Source: Acidimicrobiia bacterium
Lineage (GTDB): Bacteria > Actinomycetota > Acidimicrobiia > Spongiisociales > JAHEDJ01
Direction: 5' to 3'
NCBI GenBank assembly: GCA_029210695.1
Contig: JARGFH010000008.1
Coordinates: 4,843-68,842 of the forward strand
DNA length: 64,000 bases
Shown: one piece after another, positions 36,982 through 44,240 of the stretch
How the letters are laid out: every line of letters starts with the position of its first letter
Position numbering within the stretch: the stretch's first letter is position 1
Program-made: the position numbers and the translations under genes
Notes under the pieces: generated by a model
Databases searched by the model: none
The model's input: the letters and a program-made list of their open reading frames with translations, nothing else
What the model was told of the DNA's origin: nothing

Positions 36982-37940
36982 ACCGTGAGGTGCTGGCCCG
37001 GAGAATCCGGAGCGTGGGATCCATCGGCATCATGCTGGTCGTGCTGACCCCGCTCATGCCGCTCTTCCTGGTGCTGGCCGGCCTGCTCGGCCTACTGCGA
37101 CGCACCAACTTCGTAGTGGTCCGACTTCTCGTGTTCGGGTGGTTGTATCTCGTTGGTGAGTTGCTCGGTGTATGCCGGGCAGGGGCGATCATGCTGATCG
37201 CCAGACCTGGAAGCCGTCGTTTTCTCGACCTCAACTACCGGCTCCAGACCTGGTGGGCGCTGTTTCTCTTCCGCTGGGTTTCACGTTTGCTCCGCCTCTC
37301 CTTCGAGGTGCAGGGTGACGACGAGCTCGAGCCGGGCCCCATCCTGATCTTCATGCGCCATGCGTCGATCATCGACAATCTGCTCCCGCTGGTGTTTGTG
37401 TCTGAACCGCACAACCTGCGTATCCGCTACGTGCTGAAGAAGGAACTCCTATCGGATCCGGCGCTCGATATCGTCGGCAACCGCCTTCCGAACTTCTTCA
37501 TCGATCGCGCGAGTAGCGACGAGGCTCAATTGCAGGCGCTGCGTGACCTGGTGACCGACCTCGAACCTCATGAGGGCGCCATCATCTACCCGGAAGGGAC
37601 GCGGTTCACCCGCCGCAAGCGCCATGCGATCCTCGCCAAGTTGGAAGGGTCGGAGTTCTTCGAGCGGGCGTCCGCCCTGGAACGGGTTTTGCCCCCGCGC
37701 ATCAACGGGCCGCTGGCCATGCTCGAGGGAGCCCCAGGAGCAGACGTGATCATCTGCGCGCATCACGGTCTCGAAGGATTCGCCACGGTGGGTGACATTC
37801 TCTCAGGTCGGTTGGTTGGGTCGACGATCACCGTCATGTTCAGAAGGATCGCCCGCCGCGATGTCCCGACCGATCGTCAGCTTCGTATCGACTGGCTCTA
37901 TGCGGAATGGGCCAGGGTCGACGCAGACGTCGCTGATTGA
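36978..37940 (+). CDS. 1-acyl-sn-glycerol-3-phosphate acyltransferase-family protein (PlsC-like)
   Basis: A 320-residue PlsC-family membrane acyltransferase. Two N-terminal hydrophobic segments (IGIMLVVLTPLMPLFLVLAG and RLLVFGWLYLVGELLGV) are followed by the HX4D motif RHASIID and the substrate motif YPEGTRFT. A C-terminal helix-rich section ends LYAEWARVDADVAD. Acylates lysophospholipid or a related alcohol. Overlaps the nitroreductase by 4 bp. Confidence 0.87.
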   Translation: MNREVLARRIRSVGSIGIMLVVLTPLMPLFLVLAGLLGLLRRTNFVVVRLLVFGWLYLVGELLGVCRAGAIMLIARPGSRRFLDLNYRLQTWWALFLFRWVSRLLRLSFEVQGDDELEPGPILIFMRHASIIDNLLPLVFVSEPHNLRIRYVLKKELLSDPALDIVGNRLPNFFIDRASSDEAQLQALRDLVTDLEPHEGAIIYPEGTRFTRRKRHAILAKLEGSEFFERASALERVLPPRINGPLAMLEGAPGADVIICAHHGLEGFATVGDILSGRLVGSTITVMFRRIARRDVPTDRQLRIDWLYAEWARVDADVAD

Positions 37941-38033
37941 CCGCTATTTGCCCGCACCGGGCCTACAGGCCACACTGCGGATGTGGCTGCTGACACCTCT
38001 CAGGGATGGCCTGACAAGGGCAAGGGAAGACCG

Positions 38034-38642
38034 ATGGTGATCGGCATTGCCGGTGGCTCCGGTTCCGGAAAGTCGACGATCGCCGACCGCGTGCTCAACG
38101 CCATCGGGGTGGACCGGGTCCTACTCATCGAGCACGACGCCTACTACCGCGATCGCCCGGAGTTGTCGGCCGAGCAGCGGGCCGGAATCAACTACGACCA
38201 CCCCAACTCGCTCGAAACGGAGCTACTGGTCCTGCATATCGAAGCCCTGTTGGCGGGGCGGAAGATCGATCAACCGCTGTACGACTTCAGCGTCCACGCC
38301 CGCCGGCCTGAGACGGTCGTGGTCGAACCGCGCCGGGTGATCATTCTCGAGGGGATTCTCGTGCTCGCCGAGGAGCCGTTGCGAGAGCTGATGGATCTGA
38401 AGATCTATGTCGACACCGACGCCGACCTCCGCCTCGCCCGGCGAATGGATCGGGATATTCGGGATCGGCACCGGACGCCGGAATCCGTGTTGGATCAATA
38501 CCTGGTGTCTGTGCGGCCGATGCATCTCCAGTTCGTTGAACCTTCCAAGCGGTATGCCGACATCATCATTCCGGAGGGCTACAACAGCAGCGCCGTCGGT
38601 ACCGTGATCGGGATGATCCGGGAGTATCTCGCCCGGGAGTAG
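38034..38642 (+). CDS. udk: Uridine kinase
   Basis: A 202-residue P-loop nucleoside kinase. Walker A GGSGSGKST at the N-terminus; HDAYYRD, YDHPNSLETELL, and the substrate motif QPLYDFSVHARRPE follow; Walker B-like IILEGILVL and lid RRMDRDIRDR. Phosphorylates uridine/cytidine in pyrimidine salvage. The ATG at 38034 is preferred over a GTG 51 bp upstream because family members start at the strand before Walker A and AAGGGAAGA lies just before it. Confidence 0.92.
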   Translation: MVIGIAGGSGSGKSTIADRVLNAIGVDRVLLIEHDAYYRDRPELSAEQRAGINYDHPNSLETELLVLHIEALLAGRKIDQPLYDFSVHARRPETVVVEPRRVIILEGILVLAEEPLRELMDLKIYVDTDADLRLARRMDRDIRDRHRTPESVLDQYLVSVRPMHLQFVEPSKRYADIIIPEGYNSSAVGTVIGMIREYLARE

Positions 38643-38654
38643 GGAGCCGACCCC

Positions 38655-38766
38655 TTTTCTCGGCAATGCTGTGGTGTGTCACGCGCCATTGCATTGCGCA
38701 GAAAACCCCGACCCGTTTCTCGGCAATGCTGTGGTGTGTCACGCGCCATTGCATTGCGCAGAAAAC
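38655..38766. terminator. Tandemly duplicated palindromic terminator
   Basis: Two copies of a 60-bp-spaced unit (38656-38706 and 38716-38766) that are identical over 51 bp. Each unit is itself an imperfect palindrome with TTTTCT/AGAAAA outer arms and CAATGC/GCATTG inner arms. It fills the gap between the convergent genes udk and ybaK, so it would act as a terminator in both directions. The duplication is recent. Confidence 0.7.
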
Positions 38767-38774
38767 GGGTTTTG

Positions 38775-39245
38775 TCAGTCGGCGATTGCTGCGCGTGTGC
38801 CGTCGTTCAACTCGATGAGCAACCGGGGCCGCACCTCTAGTTGCACCCCGCGCTGGCCGCCGCTCACGAAGACCGTGTCGTGCTGGAATGCGGATTCGTC
38901 AACATAGACCGGGATCCGCCGGGTCCTGCCGAACGGGCTGATGCCGCCGACCACGTATCCGGTCAGCCTCTCGGCGTCCTTGGCATCTGCCATGTGGGCG
39001 CGTTTGCCGAGGGCAACCCGGGCGAGAGCCTTCATCGAGAGTTGGCGATCGACCGGAACAATGCCGACGGCCGGCCGGCCGTCGACCGAGGCAACCAGCG
39101 TCTTGAACATTCGGCCGCCGTCTACGCCCACTGCCGCCGCCACCGACTCACCGTAGGAGCCCTCGTCGGAAGCGACGTGGTAGTAGTGGACGTGGAATTC
39201 GGCTCCTGCTCTTTCGAGCGCCTGGATTGCCCGTATCTTGGTCAC
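38775..39245 (-). CDS. ybaK: YbaK/EbsC-family Cys-tRNA(Pro) deacylase
   Basis: A 156-residue YbaK-domain protein. Family core: MFKTLVASVDGRPAVGIVPVDRQLSMKALARVALGKRAHMADAKDAERLTGYVVGGISPFG is the diagnostic block (Lys-rich pocket). It hydrolyses Cys-tRNA(Pro) mischarged by ProRS. The GTG at 39245 is preferred over the ATG at 39287 because the latter leaves only 13 bp to the divergent proC. The start remains uncertain. Convergent with udk. Confidence 0.88.
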   Translation of the reverse strand: MTKIRAIQALERAGAEFHVHYYHVASDEGSYGESVAAAVGVDGGRMFKTLVASVDGRPAVGIVPVDRQLSMKALARVALGKRAHMADAKDAERLTGYVVGGISPFGRTRRIPVYVDESAFQHDTVFVSGGQRGVQLEVRPRLLIELNDGTRAAIAD

Positions 39246-39286
39246 GACGCATTGTTCCACGCTCGGCCCCCCGCGCGTCGAGCTCA

Positions 39287-39292
39287 TATACT
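39287..39292 (+). promoter_or_regulatory. -10 element of proC, likely leaderless transcript
   Basis: TATACT at 39287-39292 lies 8 bp before the GTG at 39301, so transcription would begin at or next to the start codon. No ribosome site is visible. Leaderless mRNAs are common in actinobacteria. No clear -35 box was seen. Confidence 0.6.
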
Positions 39293-39300
39293 GTTCCTTC

Positions 39301-40137
39301 GTGACTCACCAACATCCTTCCGTTGCGATCCTTGGAGCCGGAGCCATGGGCGAAGCCCTGGCCATGGGCTTGATCGACGCTGGGTGGGAGCACACAGCCA
39401 TCGAACTCGCCGCCAGGCGAACCGAGCGGGCCAAACGCGTCGCGGCAAGCACGTCGTGCCGGTGTGTGCTCGATCCTGCTGAGATCCTGCCCGGCAAGGA
39501 CGTCGTGGTTGTGGCGGTGAAACCACGAGACGTGCATCACCTCCTGGGACAGATCCACTCTGCGCTCGGCGCAGGACAGGTCGTTGTCTCGCTGGCTGCC
39601 GGGGTACCGACCACCGTCTTTGAGAAGGTTCTCGGTGCAATCCCCGTGGTGCGGGTGATGCCGAACACCCCCGCGATCGTGCGCCAGGGCATCACCGGTA
39701 TGGCCGCCGGTGCCCACGCCGGCCCCGCCGACCTCGATCTGGCCGAGCGAGTCCTGACCGCGGTCGGGCCGGTGACCAGGCTCGACGAGCACCTCCTCGA
39801 CGCAGTGACCGCGGTGTCCGGCACCGGGCCTGCGTATGCATTCCTGCTTGCCGAGGCTCTCACAGAGGCAGCCATCCGTGAGGGACTTCCCCGAGACGTA
39901 GCCGAACTGCTTGTTCACCAGACGATCAAAGGTGCCGGGCACCTCCTTGTCGACACCGGACGCAGCCCCTTCGAACTCCGATCCGAAGTGACCTCTCCCG
40001 GGGGTACAACCGCGGCGGCCATGCACGTCCTCGAGGAGCGCGGTTTTCGGGCGCTCGTTGAAGATGCGGTCCGGGCCGCCGCCCAGCGATCGAGAGAAAT
40101 GGGTGGATTCGCCGTGGCGGCCGAGGAGGAAGAATGA
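39301..40137 (+). CDS. proC: Pyrroline-5-carboxylate reductase
   Basis: A 278-residue NAD(P)H-dependent enzyme that makes proline from pyrroline-5-carboxylate. N-terminal Rossmann motif SVAILGAGAMGEALAMGLI; VVVAVKPRDVHHLL; VVRVMPNTPAIV; and the P5CR signature around VTSPGGTTAAAMHVLEERGFRALVEDAV near the C-terminus. GTG start at 39301, probably leaderless. It overlaps the proline dehydrogenase gene by 4 bp. Confidence 0.94.
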   Translation: MTHQHPSVAILGAGAMGEALAMGLIDAGWEHTAIELAARRTERAKRVAASTSCRCVLDPAEILPGKDVVVVAVKPRDVHHLLGQIHSALGAGQVVVSLAAGVPTTVFEKVLGAIPVVRVMPNTPAIVRQGITGMAAGAHAGPADLDLAERVLTAVGPVTRLDEHLLDAVTAVSGTGPAYAFLLAEALTEAAIREGLPRDVAELLVHQTIKGAGHLLVDTGRSPFELRSEVTSPGGTTAAAMHVLEERGFRALVEDAVRAAAQRSREMGGFAVAAEEEE

Positions 40138-41048
40138 TCAACGCCTTCAGCAAGGTCATGCTGAAGGCAACCGATCTGCGGCTGTCGAAATGGCTCTTCA
40201 CTGATCTGAATGCAGGTCGCAAACTGGCGCTGCGTTTTGTGGCCGGCGAGACCCTCGCAGAGGCGGTGGCGGTCGCAACGACGCTCAATGCCAGGGGAAT
40301 GAGCGTATCCATGGATCACCTCGGTGAGGCGGTCACGGATGTGGGCTCTGCCCGGGCTGCGCGGGACGACTACCTGGCCTGTCTCGACGAGATAGCCTCC
40401 ACCGGTCTCGATGCCAACGTGTCGGTGAAGCTCACCCAGCTCGGTCTCGCGCTCGATCGGGGCATTGCAATCGAGGCGATGCGACAGATTGCCGGTCGAG
40501 CGGCAGAGCTCGAGACGACGGTCACTATCGACATGGAAGACAGCCCCTATACCGATGCCACCTTGGACATCTACGAATTGATACAGAAGGAATTCGGGAA
40601 CGTTGGGGTGGCCGTTCAGTCATATCTCTATCGGTCCGGTGCGGATATCTCCCGGATCGCGCCACTCGGCGGGCATATCCGGCTCTGCAAGGGGGCATAC
40701 GCCGAGCCGGAGTCCATTGCGATGAGCCGCAAGGAGCACGTCGACGCCAACTTCGCGACCCTGACCCGTCAGCTGATGGACCAGCACGATGCAAAGCCTG
40801 CGATTGCCTCACACGATGATCGGCTGATCGACCTGGCGAGAGCCCTGGTGGCCGGCCGCTCGTCGCCTTTCGAGTTCCAGATGCTGTTTGGAATCCGGAC
40901 GCAACTGCAGGAAGAGCTGGTGCGTCAGGGCCACCCATTGCGCATCTACGTACCGTACGGCTCTGAGTGGTACCCCTACCTGACTCGGCGGCTGGCCGAG
41001 CGCCCGGCCAACACGTTGTTTTTCATGCGAGCGTTGTTCGGCAAGTAG
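40134..41048 (+). CDS. Proline dehydrogenase
   Basis: A 304-residue monofunctional PRODH (FAD, TIM barrel), not fused to P5C dehydrogenase. Typical stretches: GMSVSMDHLGEAVTD, NVSVKLTQLGL, TIDMEDSPYTDATLDIY, VAVQSYLYRSGADI, HIRLCKGAYAEPE, and the FAD/proline site FQMLFGIRTQLQEELVRQG with YVPYGSEWYPYLTRRLAERPAN. Oxidises proline to P5C and passes electrons to quinone. ATGA overlap with proC, so enzymes of opposite directions are co-translated. Confidence 0.93.
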   Translation: MINAFSKVMLKATDLRLSKWLFTDLNAGRKLALRFVAGETLAEAVAVATTLNARGMSVSMDHLGEAVTDVGSARAARDDYLACLDEIASTGLDANVSVKLTQLGLALDRGIAIEAMRQIAGRAAELETTVTIDMEDSPYTDATLDIYELIQKEFGNVGVAVQSYLYRSGADISRIAPLGGHIRLCKGAYAEPESIAMSRKEHVDANFATLTRQLMDQHDAKPAIASHDDRLIDLARALVAGRSSPFEFQMLFGIRTQLQEELVRQGHPLRIYVPYGSEWYPYLTRRLAERPANTLFFMRALFGK

Positions 41049-41090
41049 CGTGGTGGAGAGCTACCGACGACGATCGTGCGAGGTGACCGA

Positions 41091-41552
41091 GTGCTCGAAA
41101 TAGGTCAACAGGCCCCCATGTTCAAGCTTTCCGACGAGACGGGAACGCCGGTGTCGTTGTCCGACTACACAGGCCGCAATCTGGTCATCTTCTTCTATCC
41201 GAAGGCAATGACTCCCGGGTGCACTGCGGAGGCGTGCGACTTCCGCGACCGTGCTGATGCGCTGCTGACCGGTGGATTTTCTGTATTGGGAGTTAGTCCG
41301 GATCCGATCAACCGGCTGGCCGCCTTCAAGGACAAGGAGTCGCTGAACTACCCGCTCCTTTCCGACGAAGAGCACACCGCCGCCTCCGCCTACGGAGCGT
41401 GGGGAATCAAGAAGAACTACGGGCGCGAGTATGAAGGTCTGATCAGGTCGACCTTTGTGGTCGACGCGACGGGAAGACTGAGTCATATCTACCGGAACGT
41501 GCGCGCCAAGGGGCATGTCGGTCGCGTGACGAGCGACCTCCTGGGCCTGTGA
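41091..41552 (+). CDS. bcp: Bacterioferritin comigratory protein (thioredoxin-dependent peroxiredoxin)
   Basis: A 153-residue peroxiredoxin of the BCP/PrxQ group. Catalytic region FYPKAMTPGCTAEACDFRD contains the peroxidatic Cys (PGCT) and a resolving Cys five residues later (EAC). The C-terminal GYEGLIRSTFVVDATGRL is the typical Prx tail. GTG 41091 with AGGTGA just upstream is preferred over a GTG 15 bp earlier. It reduces peroxides using thioredoxin. Confidence 0.92.
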   Translation: MLEIGQQAPMFKLSDETGTPVSLSDYTGRNLVIFFYPKAMTPGCTAEACDFRDRADALLTGGFSVLGVSPDPINRLAAFKDKESLNYPLLSDEEHTAASAYGAWGIKKNYGREYEGLIRSTFVVDATGRLSHIYRNVRAKGHVGRVTSDLLGL

Positions 41553-41605
41553 ATAGATCCGGGCTTGCGCCCCACCCGGCAGGCCTGCCGGCCTGGCCCA
41601 TCGCT

Positions 41606-42994
41606 ATGCTGCCGAGAGTGATACGCCGATCCTCGCTTCTCGTGCTGGTTGTCTTGGCCGTCCTCGCTGCTGTACCTGCCCTCGCAGCCGAACCCGAAGA
41701 CATCGCCGTCGAACTGGAGTTCCGCAACTACGCAGCGGAGCCGGGCACTTCGGTGGATATCAATGCACTCGAGGAGCTCATTGTCGATGTCGATGCCGTC
41801 GGACAGGGCGTCTACTTCGTCGTCCTCGCCTCCGACCCGACCGGAGGCAACGACCTGTTCGCAGCCCGACTACTCGACCTGCAACTCGAGGGCACTGTGA
41901 TCGTGATCTCTCCGAATGAGATCGGAGCGGCCTCAACCGTCTTCGAAGACGCGGCCGTGAACGATGCCGTCGACTCGGCCTACGACAAGTTCCTCGATCG
42001 CGATGACGTCGGAGCGTTCAGAGAGTTCGCCCGGGATCTTCCGAATAGCGCCCAGCCGGCGACCGGGTCGACGGCGGCGGTAGACGAGCCGGTCCCGGCT
42101 TCGCAATCATCCGGGGGAGGAGGGGGATGGTTCTTCCTCATGTTCATCCTGCTCATCGTCGGGGGCATCGGGTTCATGCTGTGGCGCAACTCGCGGCGGG
42201 ACGAAGCGGTTGCCGAAGGCCGGGTGGATGAAGCCCAGGATGAACTCAAAGGGCAGCTAGACGTCATCGCCAACGAGATCCTCGATCTCTCCGATCGGGT
42301 GACCGTTGCCGAGAACGAGGTGGCGCTGGCACACTTCCGCGCCGCCAGCGACACGTTCTCTGAAGTGACCGACGCGGCAGAAACCGCGACGGCTCTTGCC
42401 GATCTCGAAGCGCTTTCCGATCGGCTCGACCGCGCCCGCTGGCAACTCGAAGCCGCGGAGGCCCTTATTGAAGGCAGGGAGGTTCCGCCTGAGCCGGAGG
42501 ACCGACCGGCTCACTGCTTCTTTGATCCTGCCCACCGGGCAGGTGTGGAAGAAGCGGAGATCCGCACCCCCGCCGGTTCGAAGATGGTGAGCGTGTGCCG
42601 TGAGTGTGCTGCGAAGCTTCGCAAAGGCGAGACGCCGACACCGCGTTCGATCAACGTTGGAGGGCGACCGGTTCCCGCACCACGAGCACCGAGATCCTAC
42701 GGTGGCGGAGGGCTCGATTGGCTCGGGGCCTTCTCGATCATTCTCGGCGGACGGGACAGGGGCACCTCCTACGACTTCGGAAGCACGCGTAGCGCCAACC
42801 GGAGCCGCGGGGGCGTCGGGTCCGTGTTGGGCCGCCTCGGCACTCGGGGCAGCGGAACATCTCCAATAGGTGGGACTCGGAGCGCCAGCCGATCGACGCC
42901 CCGTCGAACTACGACCAAGCGAACCTCCACGCGGTCGACCTCCACGAGCACCCCGGCGCCGAAGGTCAAGGGTCGAGCTCGCCGCCGCCGCTAG
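41606..42994 (+). CDS. Secreted/anchored membrane protein beside PspA, basic Ser/Thr-Arg tail
   Basis: A roughly 462-residue protein of unknown function. N-terminal signal (LLVLVVLAVLAAVPALA) is followed by an extracytoplasmic domain (about 28-155) and a transmembrane segment (WFFLMFILLIVGGIGFMLW) behind a Gly-rich hinge. A cytoplasmic coiled-coil follows (DELKGQLDVIANEILDLSDRV...), then a CxxC-containing part (HCFFDPAH..., VCRECAAKL) and an Arg/Ser/Thr-rich tail. The coiled-coil next to PspA suggests a membrane-stress or scaffold role. A GTG at 41549 overlapping the bcp stop is an alternative start. Confidence 0.75.
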   Translation: MLPRVIRRSSLLVLVVLAVLAAVPALAAEPEDIAVELEFRNYAAEPGTSVDINALEELIVDVDAVGQGVYFVVLASDPTGGNDLFAARLLDLQLEGTVIVISPNEIGAASTVFEDAAVNDAVDSAYDKFLDRDDVGAFREFARDLPNSAQPATGSTAAVDEPVPASQSSGGGGGWFFLMFILLIVGGIGFMLWRNSRRDEAVAEGRVDEAQDELKGQLDVIANEILDLSDRVTVAENEVALAHFRAASDTFSEVTDAAETATALADLEALSDRLDRARWQLEAAEALIEGREVPPEPEDRPAHCFFDPAHRAGVEEAEIRTPAGSKMVSVCRECAAKLRKGETPTPRSINVGGRPVPAPRAPRSYGGGGLDWLGAFSIILGGRDRGTSYDFGSTRSANRSRGGVGSVLGRLGTRGSGTSPIGGTRSASRSTPRRTTTKRTSTRSTSTSTPAPKVKGRARRRR

Positions 42995-43118
42995 CAACCG
43001 TTCCTGCCGCCTGCTCGCCCGGATCAACAACGAGCAACATACGACCCGGTGTTCGCCTCCACCGCGCCTTTCCCGGTCTTAGTATGGATCGCAGTCATCG
43101 ACAGAGATCGGAGAAACG

Positions 43119-43835
43119 ATGTTCAAACGCGTGTGGGGGTACATCAAGGCGCTGTTCAGGCGCACCGTCGAAGGTGCGATGGATCCTGAAGTAGAGATCG
43201 AGCAAGCCATCCAGGAGGCACGCAAACAGGATCAGGTGCTGCGTAACCAGGCTGCCAAGGTCATCGCCCACCGAACTCAGCTGGAAGCCAAGATCGAGCA
43301 GGCCGCCGACACCGTCGGCGAGGCCCGCGAGATGGCCAAGAAGGCCCTTCTGCGCGGCGAAGAGGCCAAGACGCAGGGTGATCTCGACGGGTTGAACAAA
43401 TGGAATCAAGCTGCTCAAAGCCTGGCTCTCAAGCTCCAGGCAGGTGAGAACAACCTCAACGGACTGAAGGACCAGTACGAGGTCTCGGTGAATCAGGCTG
43501 AGGACGCCAAGCGAGCTGTTCAGCAGAACGCGATGCGGCTGCAAGAACTGGCCGCCAAGCGGATGGAACTGGTCGGTCAACTACAACAGGCCAAGATGCA
43601 GGAAGCGGTCAACTCGGCCGTCGAGACGATCTCGGCATCGATGGAAATCGAACAACCCAGCCTCGACAAGGTCCAGGACAAGATCCAGGCGCGACTGTCG
43701 GAAGCGAAGGCTCGCGCCGAGTTGCGCGAAGCGACTCCCGAAGGGTCGGAAGCCGAGCTGCGTGAGGCGATCTCGCTGGCCCAGGCCGACACCAGGCTCG
43801 AAGAGCTGAAAGCGGAACTAGGGCTCACGGAGTAG
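43119..43835 (+). CDS. pspA: PspA/IM30 family protein
   Basis: A 238-residue coiled-coil protein of the PspA/Vipp1 (ESCRT-III-like) family: N-terminal amphipathic start MFKRVWGYIKALFRRTVEGAMDPE, then long helices with KIEQAADTVGEAREMAKKALLRGEEAKTQGDL. It binds stressed membranes and helps keep the proton gradient. The membrane protein upstream is a plausible partner (125 bp gap). A 405-bp gap of tandem repeats follows. Confidence 0.92.
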   Translation: MFKRVWGYIKALFRRTVEGAMDPEVEIEQAIQEARKQDQVLRNQAAKVIAHRTQLEAKIEQAADTVGEAREMAKKALLRGEEAKTQGDLDGLNKWNQAAQSLALKLQAGENNLNGLKDQYEVSVNQAEDAKRAVQQNAMRLQELAAKRMELVGQLQQAKMQEAVNSAVETISASMEIEQPSLDKVQDKIQARLSEAKARAELREATPEGSEAELREAISLAQADTRLEELKAELGLTE

Positions 43836-43884
43836 CAAAAGCCGGATCGTTCGTGATTGGTGCCGCAGCGGCAGGCCGCTGCGG

Positions 43885-44157
43885 CACTTTCCCCCCTACC
43901 CCAGCGGCAGCAGCCGCTGCGGTACTTTCCCCCCTGCGGGGGGAAAGTACCGGCGACCAGCGACTCTGTTGCGGATGCCCCCTTACCCCAGCGGCAGCAG
44001 CCGCTGCGGTACTTTCCCCCCTGCGGGGGGACCGAACCGGCGACCAGCGACTCTGTTGCGGATGCCCCCCTACCCCAGCGGCAGCAGCCGCTGCGGTACT
44101 TTCCCCCCTCCGGGGGGACCGAAGCCGCGACCAGCGACTCGCGACCAGCGACTCTGT
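43885..44157. repeat. 87-bp tandem repeat array
   Basis: Units start TACCCCAGCGGCAGCAGCC at 43897, 43984 and 44071, spaced exactly 87 bp, preceded by one degenerate partial unit. Each unit holds GCGGC...GCCGC and CCCCCCTGCGGGGGG palindromes, so the array folds strongly. No protein is likely; the open frames there are Ala/Pro-rich by-products of GC repeats. It occupies most of the gap between pspA and the FadF-like gene. Confidence 0.9.
43921..43951. terminator. Perfect terminator-like hairpin in the first 87-bp unit
   Basis: GGTACTTTCCCCCC (43921-43934) pairs with GGGGGGAAAGTACC (43938-43951) around loop TGC, a 14-bp stem. In the second and third units the right arm has changed to GGGGGGACCG, destroying the outer pairs. 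It follows pspA by 85 bp and is probably its terminator. Confidence 0.55.
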
Positions 44158-44240
44158 GACCTTCGACCCTGACGGGGAGCCGTCTGTCGGGTCGGGAGGT
44201 TCGTAGACTCTTTCGCATCGCCCAGACGAAAGGACGAATC

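Noticed and set aside
41091-41552. Possible selenocysteine in the BCP peroxiredoxin
   Set aside because: Both catalytic positions are Cys codons and no in-frame UGA occurs.
43853-44206. Ala/Pro-rich open frame over the 87-bp array
   Set aside because: The product is a by-product of repeated GC-rich DNA; there is no ribosome site and all frames are open.
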